A DNA stretch of 60,000 nucleotides from Membranipora membranacea (GCA_914767715.1 OU612069.1:27713387-27773386), one strand, 5' to 3'; positions 36,332 to 49,100 are shown, counted from the first letter of the stretch. Notes: generated by a model not told the origin, from the sequence alone. Translations and numbers: made by a program.

Positions 36332-39300
36332 GTCGGCGTCGTCCTCTTTTCCACTTCAGCAATTACCGCAATAAGACTGAAAACTGATGGTAATAAATGT
36401 GAGTTTATGACTGAGCTGGCAAAGATGGACAGATGGAGCAGTGGAGGTACCAATACCGAAGCAGGTAGGGTAAAGTTTGCTCACACTGTAGAAATATTTG
36501 AACCAAACCAAATTTTATTCCTAGCATCTTTCCTTTATTTCATGAACTCCACAAGATTCATTGAAATAACTTGGAATCACTGATGGGATTCATGTATGGA
36601 TGATATGTATTGTCTTGTTGATGCATGTATTGAACTGTTTTCACTAATAAAGTTCATATCATCATCATCATCAAATACTTTAGGAGTGATGTTAGATAAA
36701 GATATGAGTATAAAATCACATGTCAATTAGATTAAACAACTGTACCTGATTACAGCGATTTTGAGATATACTGTTAGTTTTGAATGAATCCTTAGCTGCA
36801 CTCTGGTACACAGGGTACCCAAGTGTTGCTGCCAATAGTGAGCATAGACCACACAAACATAGAAGGCTCAAAATTCGCAGGAAAAATTACGTTACATATG
36901 TACGTAAATATGTTTATATAAATATTTAGGGTAAATATAAAATTAGGTATCTAAATGCAAACTTTGTAGTCAGGTAAAAAAAAGGTGTGATGTTGAGGTT
37001 GATCAAAATTGTGAAGATTGATGGAGAAATTGCATCATTTGTCATACCATTCAGTGGTTAAAGACTTCGGAAGGACCACAGCAATAAATAGTCTGGCAGC
37101 TAGTTCTGCAGTAATTATGCAATATTTTCACATTTAGAAAATCCAGAGCACTTGTGGGTAAAAATTACGTGTAGTGATAGGTATTGTCCTCCCTTCTCAT
37201 CTAAGAGCTATGAGCTATGCGCCGAAGTGCTGTGCCAACATAATAAGCTTACACTTCAAAATACATTCAATTGCCATTCTTTCCCACGTAAGTTCAAAAT
37301 AAATATAGTTCCATTGTCAGGAGACATTTCACTGCAGTAGATACCTTCATTTGATAATTTTTTACAGTTTTACCGTAGATATAAGTATTAGCTTATTAAG
37401 TTGGCACAGCACTAGGGCGCATAAATACCTCATAGCTCTTAGATGAGAGGGGAGGACAATCCCTAACACTACACATAATTTTTACCCAGAAGTGCTCTGA
37501 CTTTCCTAAATGTTAAAATATTGCATAATTACTGCAGAACTAGCTGCCAGACTATATATTGCTGTCGTCCTTCTGTAGTCCTTAAGAATTACTCTATAAA
37601 TTGCCCTTGATAATAGCCTTATCGATCTCAAATATCTTATTTTGAGTAATGCTTAGCCTCTGACATTGGCATATATTGTTTAGACTATTGTTTTGCTCTT
37701 CCATAATTAGATTATTACATGTTGATAGGTCTACTTTTTAGCCAGCGATATGGAACTTATTTCACTATTCTTGCCTTTTTTATATATTAATAACCAGTTT
37801 TTATCTTAGTTTGATTTTGTATATTGCAGGCTTGAGTCAGGCTTGGGATGTTCTCAAGAAAGACAATAGATATAAGACAGCTAACTCTCAGAGATTTGTG
37901 GTTTTGGTGACTGATGGTGGATGGAATGACGGAGGTGATCCGAAGCCCATTGTCGAAAGAATGAAGGATGATCCTGGACCTGATGGAGTGAGTATAAACA
38001 AGTGGTATAGTAGGCATCATTCTATACTGTGAAACATCTGTAACAAAGTAGACTGCATACACTGCTGGTTTGATTATATTGCCTTATCATGTTTCCCTCT
38101 GATTGATTTATTCATTTATTGAGATTTCCTAAAAAAGTATAATTTGAGTGAATTAAAAACTTATTGACCACAAACACAAGCACTACCCAAAGCATGTAAC
38201 AGTCAGTCAGTTACTAATGGTAGAGTTGTGTCATATTAGAATGGTAAAATAATGCAATTCATTACATGACATGAAATATTGACAGTAGAAATAGTGCCTT
38301 CCGTAAGGGAAAATGACTCTCATTCTCTGCATTATGATGTCACAGTCTCTTGGATGTGCAATACAAGGAACAAGCACATCCTGGAGACTTTGATATCACA
38401 ATGCAGAGAATAGGAGTTACCTTTCCTTATGGAAGGCACTCTTTCAACCATCAATAATTCAAGCTAAGTAGAGCATTGAATTTTTTACCATGAACATCTG
38501 ACACAACCTTATCATAGGTAACAGATTGACTATAACATGCTTTGGTCTTTGGGTAGCCTTGAACATAAAAAAGGAAAGGAAACGACTTGAAAAAGAGTAT
38601 ATAAGGGGCTCCCTGCACACAAAGCTGTCTTCAATTTCTTCAGAGAAAATAGAGCCATCTTCAAATTTAAAACTCTCATCTTCAGAATAAGTTCTTCAAA
38701 ACAACTGGACTGTGGTGTTATCTACTCATTTCTGCTTAGAATGAATCATGTGCTTGGGTTTTGGTTTTGTTTTTATTGGCTGATGAGTTAAAGTTTGTTA
38801 TTGTTTGGAGTTCTTTGTCCAAAACACCTAACTTGGGTAGCTAACTCCAAACTGTTGGACTGAATTCCAGATAGACTCTTTTATTGATTTTTCATTTAAA
38901 CTGACCAAATCTTTTCTTCAACTTTAAAACACTCAATCTTCAATCCTCAGTAAAATACGCGGAGAGCCCCATAAAAGTGGTACATACTACATAGTAAAAT
39001 GGATAAAATAATCATGGTATATGAATTAAATCAAGAGAAAAGAAAAGAAGAAGCAGAAAATGGCAAACAAAAATTAAAGTTCACAGCATTAGATAGAACA
39101 AAATTAAATGATAATGATTAACGAGGCTGGTTTGATGTATGGAATATATATGACTAAGCATTGCCTCACTCCCTAAACCACACCTACTATTTTGTTATAT
39201 TCCACAGAATATTGTAATCACATACCAACTACAAGACTAAGAGTGTTCGGTCTGTCACAAAAAGAAACATTATTAACACTGAAGAAATTGGAGATGGAAT

Positions 39301-40614
39301 ACTCTCATATATGTGCAAGAGAGAAAATCTACAAATTATAATTTTTTTGTGACACAATGCTTGCTAAAGGCTTCAATAGTGAATAATTTGAAATAGAAGT
39401 CCCAAATTTCTGGCTTGATTTGGGCTGTCAGACTAACTGAAATCCAATATTTACTTTAAATGGAGTCCATCAAATGCTATATAAGCTATTAGGCTTTTTT
39501 CAATAAGGGATGTAATTCAGATGCAATATCTCAGTGTCTCATGATTGTCTACATTGTTATATTCTAGCAGCAAACAGTTTGAATCAAAGTCTTTTTTCTA
39601 AAACCATTATTTGGTTATCTTGTTACAGGGCATACTGATCATGGTGGTCTCAGTTGGAGTAAGTGGTTCTGTTTCACAATAGATGGAGTCCTGGGCCAGC
39701 CAACTCAATGGAAAGCCTATGGCGATACCGGTATCTGATACCGCTATGCTCGTGAAGCTGGCATACGCAATACACAAAGGTAACAGTATTTGGAGTGATC
39801 TTTTCCTATACACTAGTACTAAATGTTGTGGTGTAATACTAACTTTGAACAACCATGATTGTAATGGCCATGTATCATATTATTTCCCTGCTCCTTGATC
39901 CCTCGGGATTGTGCGTGGCAAGTATTCTAGGGCCTAAGCTACAAAAGCTCAATGGTCGAGCCATTTCAATCCTCATATTTTTGTGCTGGGCTAAAAAACC
40001 TGTTTCTATCATATACAAGGTACACACAAGAGTAAATACATTGATGTTGATCAGAGTGAATGCTCAGCAATAAGAGAAAACTGTGGATCTTCATCATCAG
40101 GACAAGCTCAGTGTATACGTGACTCAGTTGGAACTAGAGGAAAACCTCAGTGTGGATGTGGGAAAGGACAGCGAGTATCAAGGATCGGCAACAAAGTCAC
40201 AAGTGAACGTGAGACAATAAACTAATGTCTCTTCTCTTACATACTGCATCCTTCATAAGATTGAAACGATGTAAATGTAATAATTCATGGTTGGTTTGTT
40301 GTGTCCGGAGATATGCCTTCAGAAAGTTGTGCAACGATGAAAATAGAAATTTGGATTATGAGCTGTTTCACCTTTTGCAAATTAGTTTTGTTATCGATGG
40401 TTGTTTTTGAAGTTTTAGGTGTCTGTTCTTGAAGATTGATTTGCGTTTACATATCAAGACGCATAAAAACTGATTCAAATCTACAAGGAATGTCCAACGC
40501 TCTTGACAACCATCTCCGTAGGTTCTACTGCTAGAGCCGACTGTCAATGTAAGAAAGGTTTCCAGGATCCAACAAGGAAATCAAAAATACCGTCATTAAA
40601 TGCGAAATGCCGAC
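36332..40614 (+). CDS. vWA and EGF-like extracellular protein gene (partial)
   Basis: Exons with matching phases cover much of a von Willebrand factor A domain. 36332-36464 gives VGVVLFSTSAITAIRL and SSGGTNTEA (MIDAS Thr). 37830-37987 gives GLSQAWDVLKKD and FVVLVTDGGWNDGGDP (MIDAS Asp). 39629-39658 gives GILIMVVSVG. 39683-39779 gives MESWASQLNGKPMAIPVSD and the final helix. Cysteine-rich segments at 40031-40208 (DVDQSECSAIRENC, CIRD, CGCGKGQ) and 40488-40614 (ECPTLL, ADCQCKKGFQD, AKCR) resemble EGF-like domains. Matrilin-like proteins with this order are secreted or matrix adhesion proteins. The N-terminal vWA exon with the DxSxS motif and a signal peptide was not found upstream. Phases between the last vWA exon and the EGF-like segments do not join, so an exon is missing or the 3' part is damaged. 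Confidence 0.66.
37062..37581. mobile_element. 520-bp fold-back element with TTAA flanks
   Basis: The left ~175 bp (from AGACTTCGGAAGGACCACAG) and the right ~185 bp are imperfect inverted copies, sharing for example CTGGCAGCTAGTTCTGCAGT, AATTATGCAATATTTT, ACCCACAAG/CTTCTGGGT, TCATCTAAGAGCTATGAG and GTGCTGTGCCAAC. The flanks are TTAA at 37058-37061 and 37582-37585, as in piggyBac-type insertions, although the termini do not begin CCC. It lies in a vWA intron and has no ORF. Confidence 0.78.
38293..38440. mobile_element. 148-bp fold-back repeat
   Basis: AGTGCCTTCCGTAAGGGAAA at the left is mirrored by TTTCCTTATGGAAGGCACT at the right. Complementarity continues inward through ATTCTCTGCATTATGAT and GATGTGC for about 65 bp per arm with a handful of mismatches. 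It lies in an intron of the vWA gene. Confidence 0.8.
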
Positions 40615-42750
40615 GTAAGGAATCAACTTACCTATGCAAAATAACATTATAGCCAACCCAACAACTATATGTGTCAGGGCGCTCAACAAAACTTGTCCAT
40701 TTACCATTTCTTATAGAATTTTCAATGATCAGGGCTTTTGCAAGGCATCATGATTGTGGCTTATCTTACATTTTTCTAGCTGTGAAGTGTGCACAGGAGG
40801 AGTCTGATCAGCTGAATGGGAATCATGTCAGTATAAACTTGTACTTACACTTAGGGCCAAGACTGTCACTATGTGTGTTGTGTTGGTTATAGCTCAGTCG
40901 ACACAATGATAAAATGTTTACCATCCCCATCCCTAGGGTTTAGTCTTGCGAATGTTCAGAGTTTGGATTCAAGCCATGAATGCCTATGCAAGATTAAGGA
41001 TTGAAATTTTTTCAAAACTGATGAAGCCGTACTCCTCCAGCGTTTGATAACTAGGTAACCAATCACAAGTTATCCCCATTCTACACTACCTGTGAGAGAA
41101 GATGTGAATTATTTCATAGTTTTCAGGACCTTTTGCAGCGATTCCGAGGTGTGAAACTTGATCATTGTTTATGCAGGTTTTAAGCATTTCCATATTAAAG
41201 TAGGGAGCAGGTACAGCTCTTTAACTCTTCACAATCAATGGAATGAATTCTAGAGCAATTTGGGAAGATCCTTGTTTGTCACCAACGAAATTTGTAGTTA
41301 TGAGTGTGAGGATGAAATTGTCTTGTAATATGAGAGGCAGAATTTTATTATGACCAGAACTAAGTGGTCCTTCCTCTAATTTTATTTTCCCATTAACAAA
41401 TAAAATTAATATTATTATTGCGGCAATGTTTTCTTAAAAATTTCTCAATACACTAATTAACGTTCAGTAATCAATTATAAATCGTTCAGACGTTAATTTT
41501 ATTTCATCTTCATCATCTCGATTGAAATATGTTTTCACTTATTTTTGCTTATTTTGTAAACCATTCTCATCGAATGAAAATTATGCCAATAAAGGAAAAA
41601 AACAGGAAAGAAATACTCACTGCCCGGTTTGATGGTTGATTGTTTGATAAGTTGATGACAATATTTGTCATCATTGTGTACTTATGAAAGCTTTGGAATG
41701 CAATCTAACAATCACTGCAATGAAGCCATCACTTTCACTCACAAGTACTTACTCAATTACTAGGAGTCTAGCATCGCACAAAGCCCATGCTGAACAGTCA
41801 CATCATTAGCACGGTAACAGATGGTAATATAACACTATCTTGACTATATTGCCAGTATATCGATAGATATTAACTTTATCATAGGTTTTCTATAGATTTA
41901 TTATATATATTATAGATTAATCATAGATATTAACAGTAGAGGGATGAAGGACTGTTTGTTAGGACTGTAAGAGATTTTCAAGTTTTTACTAGGTCATATC
42001 CCCACCTTGTGCATACATTACCAGTACAAAGTGTGGGATTCTAAGTATTCTGGCTGTCATGCAAATTTTACAATCCATTTTCCTGCACATTCAAACCAAA
42101 ATTTATAGATTGAAGTCCTGAAAATTAACTAGCAACAAGCAGAGAATGTAAATCTTTTAAAAGAAGGAACTTTTAATTTGCAAATCCTGCAAATCACACT
42201 GTTCTGACTATGTATGGTATGGGTTTCTAATCCTTACACATATATCATTGGCAACAGTGACACTGACTGTTAGATAAACCTGGAGTCTTCTCACAATAAT
42301 AAACTTTTCTCTTTGCAATTCAAATGAATCACTTTGGATTATTATTGATAAAACGGAAGCAATAGAAATTAACATTTGTGCGTGGAAGATTAATCATCTT
42401 TTGTTGCACCCATCTAATGATCTTATAATCAGTTCTCATTAATAAAATGTACTGATATCACCCCCTGTATATAAGTTTCTTCTCCTCTATATGCTCCTCA
42501 AATGGAATAACCTGTCTGCTTCTGAATAACCTCTGAAGCAATGCTTGAAAAAACAGTTTAATGATGTAAGAAATGCCAAAGTTTTGAAACAAAACTTAAA
42601 TGCTTGACTAAATAAATAATGTCTTTTTTATATCCACATAAGTATCTCAATGTTAGTCTAACCCCCCTTCCCCCACCCTGGAGGGAGGGGGACGACTAAT
42701 ATGTTTTTGGACCAAACTTGTTAGGTAGGCAAATGGCGACACAACAGTGA
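40615..42750. other. Gene-free stretch with a tRNA-like relic
   Basis: No exon recognised after the second EGF-like segment. It contains the tRNA-like segment near 40.9 kb and AT-rich sequence with (TAGAT)-like runs near 41870-41935. Confidence 0.4.
40886..40975 (+). repeat. tRNA-derived relic
   Basis: An A-box-like TATAGCTCAGTCGAC and a B-box-like GAGTTTGGATTCAAGCC lie about 60 bases apart. The spacing and substitutions exclude a working tRNA; a tRNA-derived SINE head is likely. Confidence 0.4.
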
Positions 42751-42761
42751 GCACTTGAAGA

Positions 42762-43133
42762 ATGGATCCAGTCAAAAGGACAGATGTATCCTGCAAGTTG
42801 GAGAACTATACTACTTTTATTGAATGTCTATTTTTGTACCACCTTTGCACTCTATATGGCCACTTATCCTCGTCATCTAGGAAATCGCTCAATAAAGTTA
42901 TAAGCCTCGCAGGCTATCTAGGTAGCTGCAAGTTTGACACCATCGAGGCAATATACGAATGAGTGATGAGAATAAGATGCCTCAGACTCGTAGCTACTGA
43001 CCACGCTGACCCAGTATTTACATCCGATAAACTTCCGTCTGGTCGATACAGAGCAATCAAAGCGAGGGTAAACATACGAACTGACTGTTTCCGATCCCTC
43101 TGTGTGCGGAAGTTAAATAGTATACTTTTTTAG
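42762..43133 (+). pseudogene. LINE reverse transcriptase C-terminal tail
   Basis: One frame reads NYTTFIECLFLYHLCTLYGHL, SRKSLNKVISLAGYLG, then (after TGA at 42960-42962) CLRLVATDHADPVFTSDKLP, SGRYRAIKARVNIRTDCF and RSLCVRKLNS, ending with TAG at 43131-43133. The spacing of YG-L, (K)-L-K-V, H-P-F..LPSGRRY and RTxRF..S..P..LLN matches the C-terminal region after the RT domain in CR1/L2-like LINEs. Only this end is present. It abuts the DIRS-like remnant on the opposite strand. Confidence 0.6.
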
Positions 43134-43348
43134 CCAACTGGTGATAATTCTTACTGTTTATTTATTTTTTTTCAATTTTTAAAACCATCCAGACCAAAAC
43201 TTTTTAATGTTTACACCATAGCTTTGATTGCTCAGCGAAAACAAAATATTTCTCAAACATGAGACTGTAATAAACGATGAATGAAAAAATGTCACCAAAG
43301 GAGTGAAAATATTAATTGAACTCCCTTTCTCCGACCTTACTTTACATG

Positions 43349-44226
43349 TTACGCGCTTATGTATGTATTGTACGCCTGAGACTTCCACCTGCCATAAGCT
43401 TTGATCCGCACCACAGACCAGCCTCTACTGCTTGCCCAAGTTGCTTCACCATGAGGAAAACAATGGGGAGTAATCTTCACCTTCACGCCAGCAGCACAGC
43501 ACACTTTCTGTAACATGCTATGGAACGATGCCGCAGTGATGTTGAACAGCGGTTCATCTTCTAGTCTGCACTCTTGCTTCTCCGAGTAACCCTTAAATAA
43601 CTCCACAATGCCAATACTCTTGGACCCGGAGTCTGAGATCATGATGATAGCAGGCTTGTCAGGGTGCTTGAAAGACCTCAGTCTTAAAAACAGAGCCTTC
43701 CTAGATTTTGAGATCTTGACATCATCACATCGTAGATAGTGTTCCTAACTAGACACACAAAATTTGGACGGCCAAAGGAATCCAAAGAAAGCCAAGGATA
43801 CCATCACTTTTAACATCTGACATCAATTAACTGGCAGAATAACCTCAGCCCCCGATACAGAGACTTGATCTGCTGCAAAGAGACTGGGTGCTTCTTCAGA
43901 GTCTGTTGCCTTCTCTTCTTCAATCCCTTCAAAGATATTCCTAGCTCCTGAGATTCCCAAGCGATCTCAATGCCCTTTCGTCTAAACATGTGACGGAGTG
44001 CTGACAAGTGGGATTGCACTGTCCCATATCCTAGACCTTTCTTGACCAGTTGCGCTACCCATAGCTCAGCTGAGACTTTCGATTGTCCACCGGCAATAGG
44101 CATTGACATCTCCTCACAAAAGGTCGAGTAATCATCAAAACACTTCTCATAAATAGCTGTAGATTTTGTAGACAGAGAATCTGCGATCAGTGACTCAAAC
44201 TCTCCCTCTAAACCTGTAACAGACAA
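43349..44226 (-). pseudogene. DIRS-like tyrosine recombinase, catalytic arginines lost
   Basis: On the minus strand, ATG at 44226 starts an N-terminal core-binding domain (FESLIADSLSTKSTAIYEK, LSALRHMFRRKGIEI) running to a frame change near 43815. The catalytic domain follows: SLAFFGFLWPSKFCVSS, a TAG at 43745-43747, HYLRCDDVKISKS, RLRSFKHPDKPA, KITPHCFPHGEATWASSRG, IKAYGRWKSQAYNTYI and a stop at 43349-43351. The RPSE-type motif that normally carries the first catalytic Arg here reads WPSK (TGG for CGG). The HxxR motif (HCFR) reads HCFP. The terminal Tyr is present. Known role: integration of the circular retroelement copy. With both arginines replaced and two frame breaks the enzyme should be dead. 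Confidence 0.78.
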
Positions 44227-44316
44227 AAAACAAAACTCTCATGAGCCAATCAAATTGACCAACAAATCACTATCCCCCTCCCCCCACCCGAGCTCTACGG
44301 CCGACTAACACGGCAT

Positions 44317-45186
44317 TCACTTCCAACTTATCACACTACTGCTGTGAGGCAGGAGATATTGAGGAATCTCCACAGGAACCCTGTTCATGGTTGGGTAAGT
44401 TTGAAAGAATTTCTCAATCAAACCCTGTGATAGTAGATCCGCTCCAACATTCAACTCCCCGCTGATGTGCCTAGCGAAAATGCAAATATTATGGCCAATG
44501 CAGATTTCGGAAGTTTTCCTCATCATATTCCACATAGATTATCCCTGCAGTACAACTTGTTCAGGATATTAGTCACAGCCATGTTGTCAGTAAAAATGTT
44601 GATGGCCATCTCAGAGATCTCCAAACTGAGCAACGTAAGTACAACATAGATTGAATACAGTTCCAATACTGCAATGTGGCACTTCTTGCCATAAGGCCAA
44701 GACCCTGAAAACCAAGATGCCCCCACATACAACCGAAACCTACAGAGGTTGACTCATCCGTGTACTCATCAGCGCAGCAAGATGTTGAGGAATCTAGCAT
44801 CCTGAATGGCCTTTCTGGTTGGGCAGGAAGTAGGCTAAACCACACACGCAAATCATCAGCTAATTCCTCCAAGACTTTCCTCCTCTTATCTTGCTGTTGG
44901 GAAAGAATTCCCAGACAGACTCTTGTATACGCTGCTTAGAATCCTTGCACTAGCTATAACCTGAGATTTATGGTTTAATGAACCAGCAAGTGACTGCCAT
45001 TCCTTAACACGGACAGGAATTGATGGAGTTTACAGATCATTTTGTCTCTCTTTTCTGATGGGATATCCATAGCCATTCTCTCAGCACCAATACCAATCCC
45101 CAAAAGCACCAAGCTGTTCACTGGCCTCACGGTTTTATGCAGTGCAATAGGCACTCTGGTCGCCTCACACAATTTCTCAAAAACAC
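44317..45186 (-). pseudogene. DIRS-like reverse transcriptase end and RNase H
   Basis: On the minus strand from about 45186 the frame reads LCEATRVPIALHKTVRP then LVLLGIGIGAERMAMDIPS, the thumb-proximal end of DIRS-type RT (LGIxxD/E block). After frame changes and stops, 44872-44523 gives the RNase H start (a YTDESTSVGFG-type region), LELYSIYVVLTLLSLEI and NIFTDNMAVTNILNKL, with the TDN catalytic Asp. 44535-44317 gives HNICIFARHISGELNVGADL then LLSQGLIEKF, the usual RNase H end. The RT catalytic half (fingers, palm with the Asp pair) is absent beyond 45186. The order RT-RNase H-recombinase fits DIRS/PAT-like elements. Confidence 0.75.
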
Positions 45187-45240
45187 TTAAATCCCCCTCA
45201 CAATTTTCTCCAGGGAGGGGGACGACTTATACGTTATTTG

Positions 45241-46160
45241 ACCTCAAAAAGAAAGTCAAAATCAATTTGCACAAGTAGCTCGATTGAAGTCAAGACTGAA
45301 AAAGCCTTCACTCAAAAGAACCCGGCTGAATGATGTAATGCCCTATCAATCATTAGGATGATTGGTCAGGGAGGTATTTTCCCAAGGGTTTCAAGGGTGA
45401 GCTGCATAGTGAAAGGGATTCTAGCCTAATGGTAATTTATAACTCCTAACTATAAGTAGCTGATAACTCTAACTAACTATCAGAGCCAACACAGAATACA
45501 TGGATATAGATTTCAGATATTTTGCAATATTTGTTATTACAATATTTTCATGCAGATGCAATTAAGGAGGAGATACCCTGAAGGTATAAAAACAAGTTTT
45601 CTTAGGCATGAAAAACTTTATATTTTTTTCTATCAAACCATTTCTCTTTCACAGGAGACATACAATACATCTGCGGAAGACTGAAACTATCCAAAGATAC
45701 TTTATCTCGGAGTAATGGTGAAAAAGTAAGTTTAGAGTGTCATTACATAAATCAAAAATGAACAAGAAGTTCAGTATAGCAGGTAAAAAAATTGCCCTAC
45801 TTTTCTATTGTGCGAGTAGTTTGAGCAGTGTGTCTCATATGTTTGCATAACAATATGATGTAAACATGTGATTGAAACTAATTAAACATATCTTGCACCA
45901 CCTGAAACCTTCAGTTATTGATGCATTTAATCATCACCTAAAGAATCTTGGATTACTGATTGGTCATTGCTATCACTTGCATCCACATTATCACTGTCAA
46001 GTGCATAAATTTCATTTCTCAAAAAGAATGTTGCCTATGGGAGTACGTGTACCCCGGGCTTTATAGTACTACTTTTCTGCGGTATCTCCTGGTGGTTATA
46101 TTACCAAACTATTCTATGCTGTTTCTTGTTGCAAGTGATGTAAAACCTGCAGTAGGAGAT
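45241..46160. other. Upstream region of the FReD gene with one exon-like segment
   Basis: 45655-45725 has good splice borders (TTTCACAG before, GTAAGT after) and reads RDIQYICGRLKLSKD if entered in phase 1. It could be a late exon of the vWA/EGF gene or a 5' exon of the FReD gene. The rest shows no coding signal. Confidence 0.3.
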
Positions 46161-49100
46161 ATGGAGACGAAACCTAAAGAAAATGCCCTTTCAAAAAGCT
46201 GTGACATAAACAAGATTGGATTGTTAACATCTTTGAAAATACTAGCACTACTTTCAGCTGTAATCCTAATTACAGTCACTTTCATTCAACTTTCATCCAT
46301 GAAAAAAGAGCTCTCAGAGATTAGGGACCGCTCCAAAGCAGGTGAGCAGTTCATGATCTCATAAAAATATTGTAATACTAGCAACAAACCTAAACCTTGC
46401 TCTCTGCCTTTAAGGTGTGTGTTTGATGAAGTTTTCAGGTGTTGAAGGTGTAATAATATATAAGCATTACTGGTTTTGGCTCATAAGCTATTTCTTGATG
46501 ACAAGGAAAAACCGAATTCCCGGTGAAATTGAAATAGAATACAAACATAGATATTTCTTATTTTAATGCAAATTCACAGGATGATACTGCATTTCTTCAT
46601 GTCCATAACACTCGATTATTATATTATCATTTTTTAACATGGATTGACATTATTTCTTTGCTGACACAACTATCGTTATAAATAGTGGCTCACGACTTGT
46701 TTGCTCATTATTTTGCAGAAGTTTCATCTCTGAAGAAAGAGCTCACTGATATAAATAACAGAGGTGAGCAGTGTATGATTGCACACAATCACTAGGTGCA
46801 TGTGTAATGTACTCAGGTGAATGTGTGTATGTGTATGTGCATGTGTTAATGTTATCGTAAATGAAAATGGTAGTATTATATACCTACCCTTCGATAGGAC
46901 TTTATTATGAAGAGATCTTATCGATTGAAAGTGTGGGAGTGTTGTTAAAAAATGTTTGTTACCGAAATGGTCAACCTTGGTCAATAGTAAAATTCTTACC
47001 AATGCATTAATCGTCAATTCTCCATTATTAATTTTTTGCTTGCTAGACAAAGCTCTTGTTTTATACTTGCAGAAAACGGTTTGGATCTCAAGAATGCAGC
47101 GACAGAGGTTGAACTTTTGTTTGGTATGTAATGTATACTAAGTGATTCAGCAAAGGCTATGATGAATTGCCCGGTGTTTTAATTTTAGAGTCTTTCCTTA
47201 CCGATCATAAAATCATCAAATATTCCTACAATTACCACATTTTCTTGTACTATGGTTTATCTTCACATATTCTGTGAGTTATTTATAGTAATGCTAATTA
47301 TTTTGCAGAAATTTCATCTCTGAAGAAAGAGCTTGCTGAGATAAGAGAGACAGGTGAGCAGTTAATGATTGCACACAAACATAAAGTGTGTGCATATGTG
47401 CATGCGTATGTACGTTATTACACTAACGTAACTTAACACTGTAGTGTCATATATCTACCCTTTGAAGAGGTCTCATGATTGAAAGTGTGTGAGTGTTGTT
47501 TCAGAAAGGTTTGGTTACCATAATGGTCAACCTTAAACCGCAGGATATTTGTTTTCCAACACAAAATTCCTAAAATCTTCAGAATTAATATTTTGCTTGC
47601 CAGACTTAAATATTGTCATACACTGGATATAGACTGGTTTGCTCATTATATTGCAGCTGCCTCTCAGTCTACCGACCTCTCACAGATTGTTGATACCTAT
47701 GAAATATTTAATATGGATCTCCAAAATGTGTCATCACAGGTTGACACTTTGTTCGGTATGTATTATGAAAGCTCACTGTATATTTAGTGCACCAACAGAG
47801 GCTACGATAAACTGCCAAGAGCCGGTTAAAAAGGATATTTCTTACTAATGCATCCATCATAAAATAATATTTCTACAGACCATAGTTTGATAAATAGGTC
47901 ACACAATGATGAGTATGACTGTTTGTGACTGAGTTTAAACAAGTAGCCACTGAGTTCATTAAAGTCAATTTGGGAAATTCTTAGGGTAAGAAGTTGTCTT
48001 CTCTCATTGTTGAAATTTGGTGGCTCAAGTTAGGATGGAACGACCTCTTGATATTGGACCTCGGATCCAACCACAAACCGGGTTGGATATGTGTTTTGTC
48101 TGATCAGAGATGATGCGTTTTTAATCAACACTTACTTAGCATCATTTATCTCAAGGGAAGAAGTATAATATTCATTAATTTGTCTTTCAGATAAGTTATT
48201 TGAGTTTGGCTGAAAGCACTCAGTGGTGATCAGTAGGCATTCAATACCTATCTCATTTTCATAGCTATCTATATTTTGGCTGGTTAAATTTGATGGATGC
48301 GTTTTTCTGCTGAAATTGATAGATGCATCCTTACTCAGATCGTTGTGACATAAGACAAAATTTTGTCCAATGATGTTCCTTGTCACAAAATGTATAGTTC
48401 GATGCACAAAATAATTATCCTCTTCTGCTTTTTCAAAGTAGGAGGACAATTTCTATCCCTAATCACAACATAGAGTTTGGGACCAGGGAGGGTGGGATAT
48501 ACCTCCCTGTTGGGACATAGGAGCGGGGAGTTTGATCAAATTCAGTGATTTTTAACATCGGGGTTGAGTGATCCTGGCAAATTGCGTGCCTATGCACAAA
48601 TTCTCGTTGTCAAGCGATCTTAGCGCTCATTAAATGATGTTTTCAAATAATTTGTTTGTGTGATCCTTGCGCTGTACGAGTGATAAGTTGCTCTTGTAAA
48701 GAATTATATCCAAGCTGCTACGTGCACATTTAAATTAGGTAGCTAGGTAAGCAATATTGCGACGTTTTAATAATAGGAAAAACTATTATAATCTTAGAAT
48801 GATGCTGCCACCAAGTTCCATTGATCTGTGCAATTATTCAACCTTAAATTCATCGAAAGGACCTCATGTCAAACAAATCTGCAGTCCATCGACTACTGGA
48901 CTTTGGTTGGCATCAAGGTGTGCTCCGATCTGCCTGCAAACAGAGAGCAGCCTGGCGCAGATGTTGCGGCCTTGCCACTAAGGCAACGAATTTCACTGCC
49001 CATGCTCAGGGAGGAAGCTTGTGACAGGACATCTGATTTAAATAAACCTTTAAATTTAATCTGATGTAATAATGCCTTAATACACAAATTTTAAAAGAAG

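Larger units (their letters stand above)
42683..45240. repeat. Three direct copies of a G/C-rich motif around the DIRS-like element
   Basis: GGAGGGAGGGGGACGACTAA at about 42681-42701 and AGGGAGGGGGACGACTTATA at about 45213-45233 share the block AGGGAGGGGGACGACT. A related tract, CCCCCTCCCCCCACCC with CGGCCGACTAAC, lies between the RNase H and recombinase blocks at about 44270-44310. All three are in the same orientation relative to the coding strand. Split direct repeats are a hallmark of PAT/Kangaroo-type tyrosine-recombinase retroelements. Confidence 0.5.
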
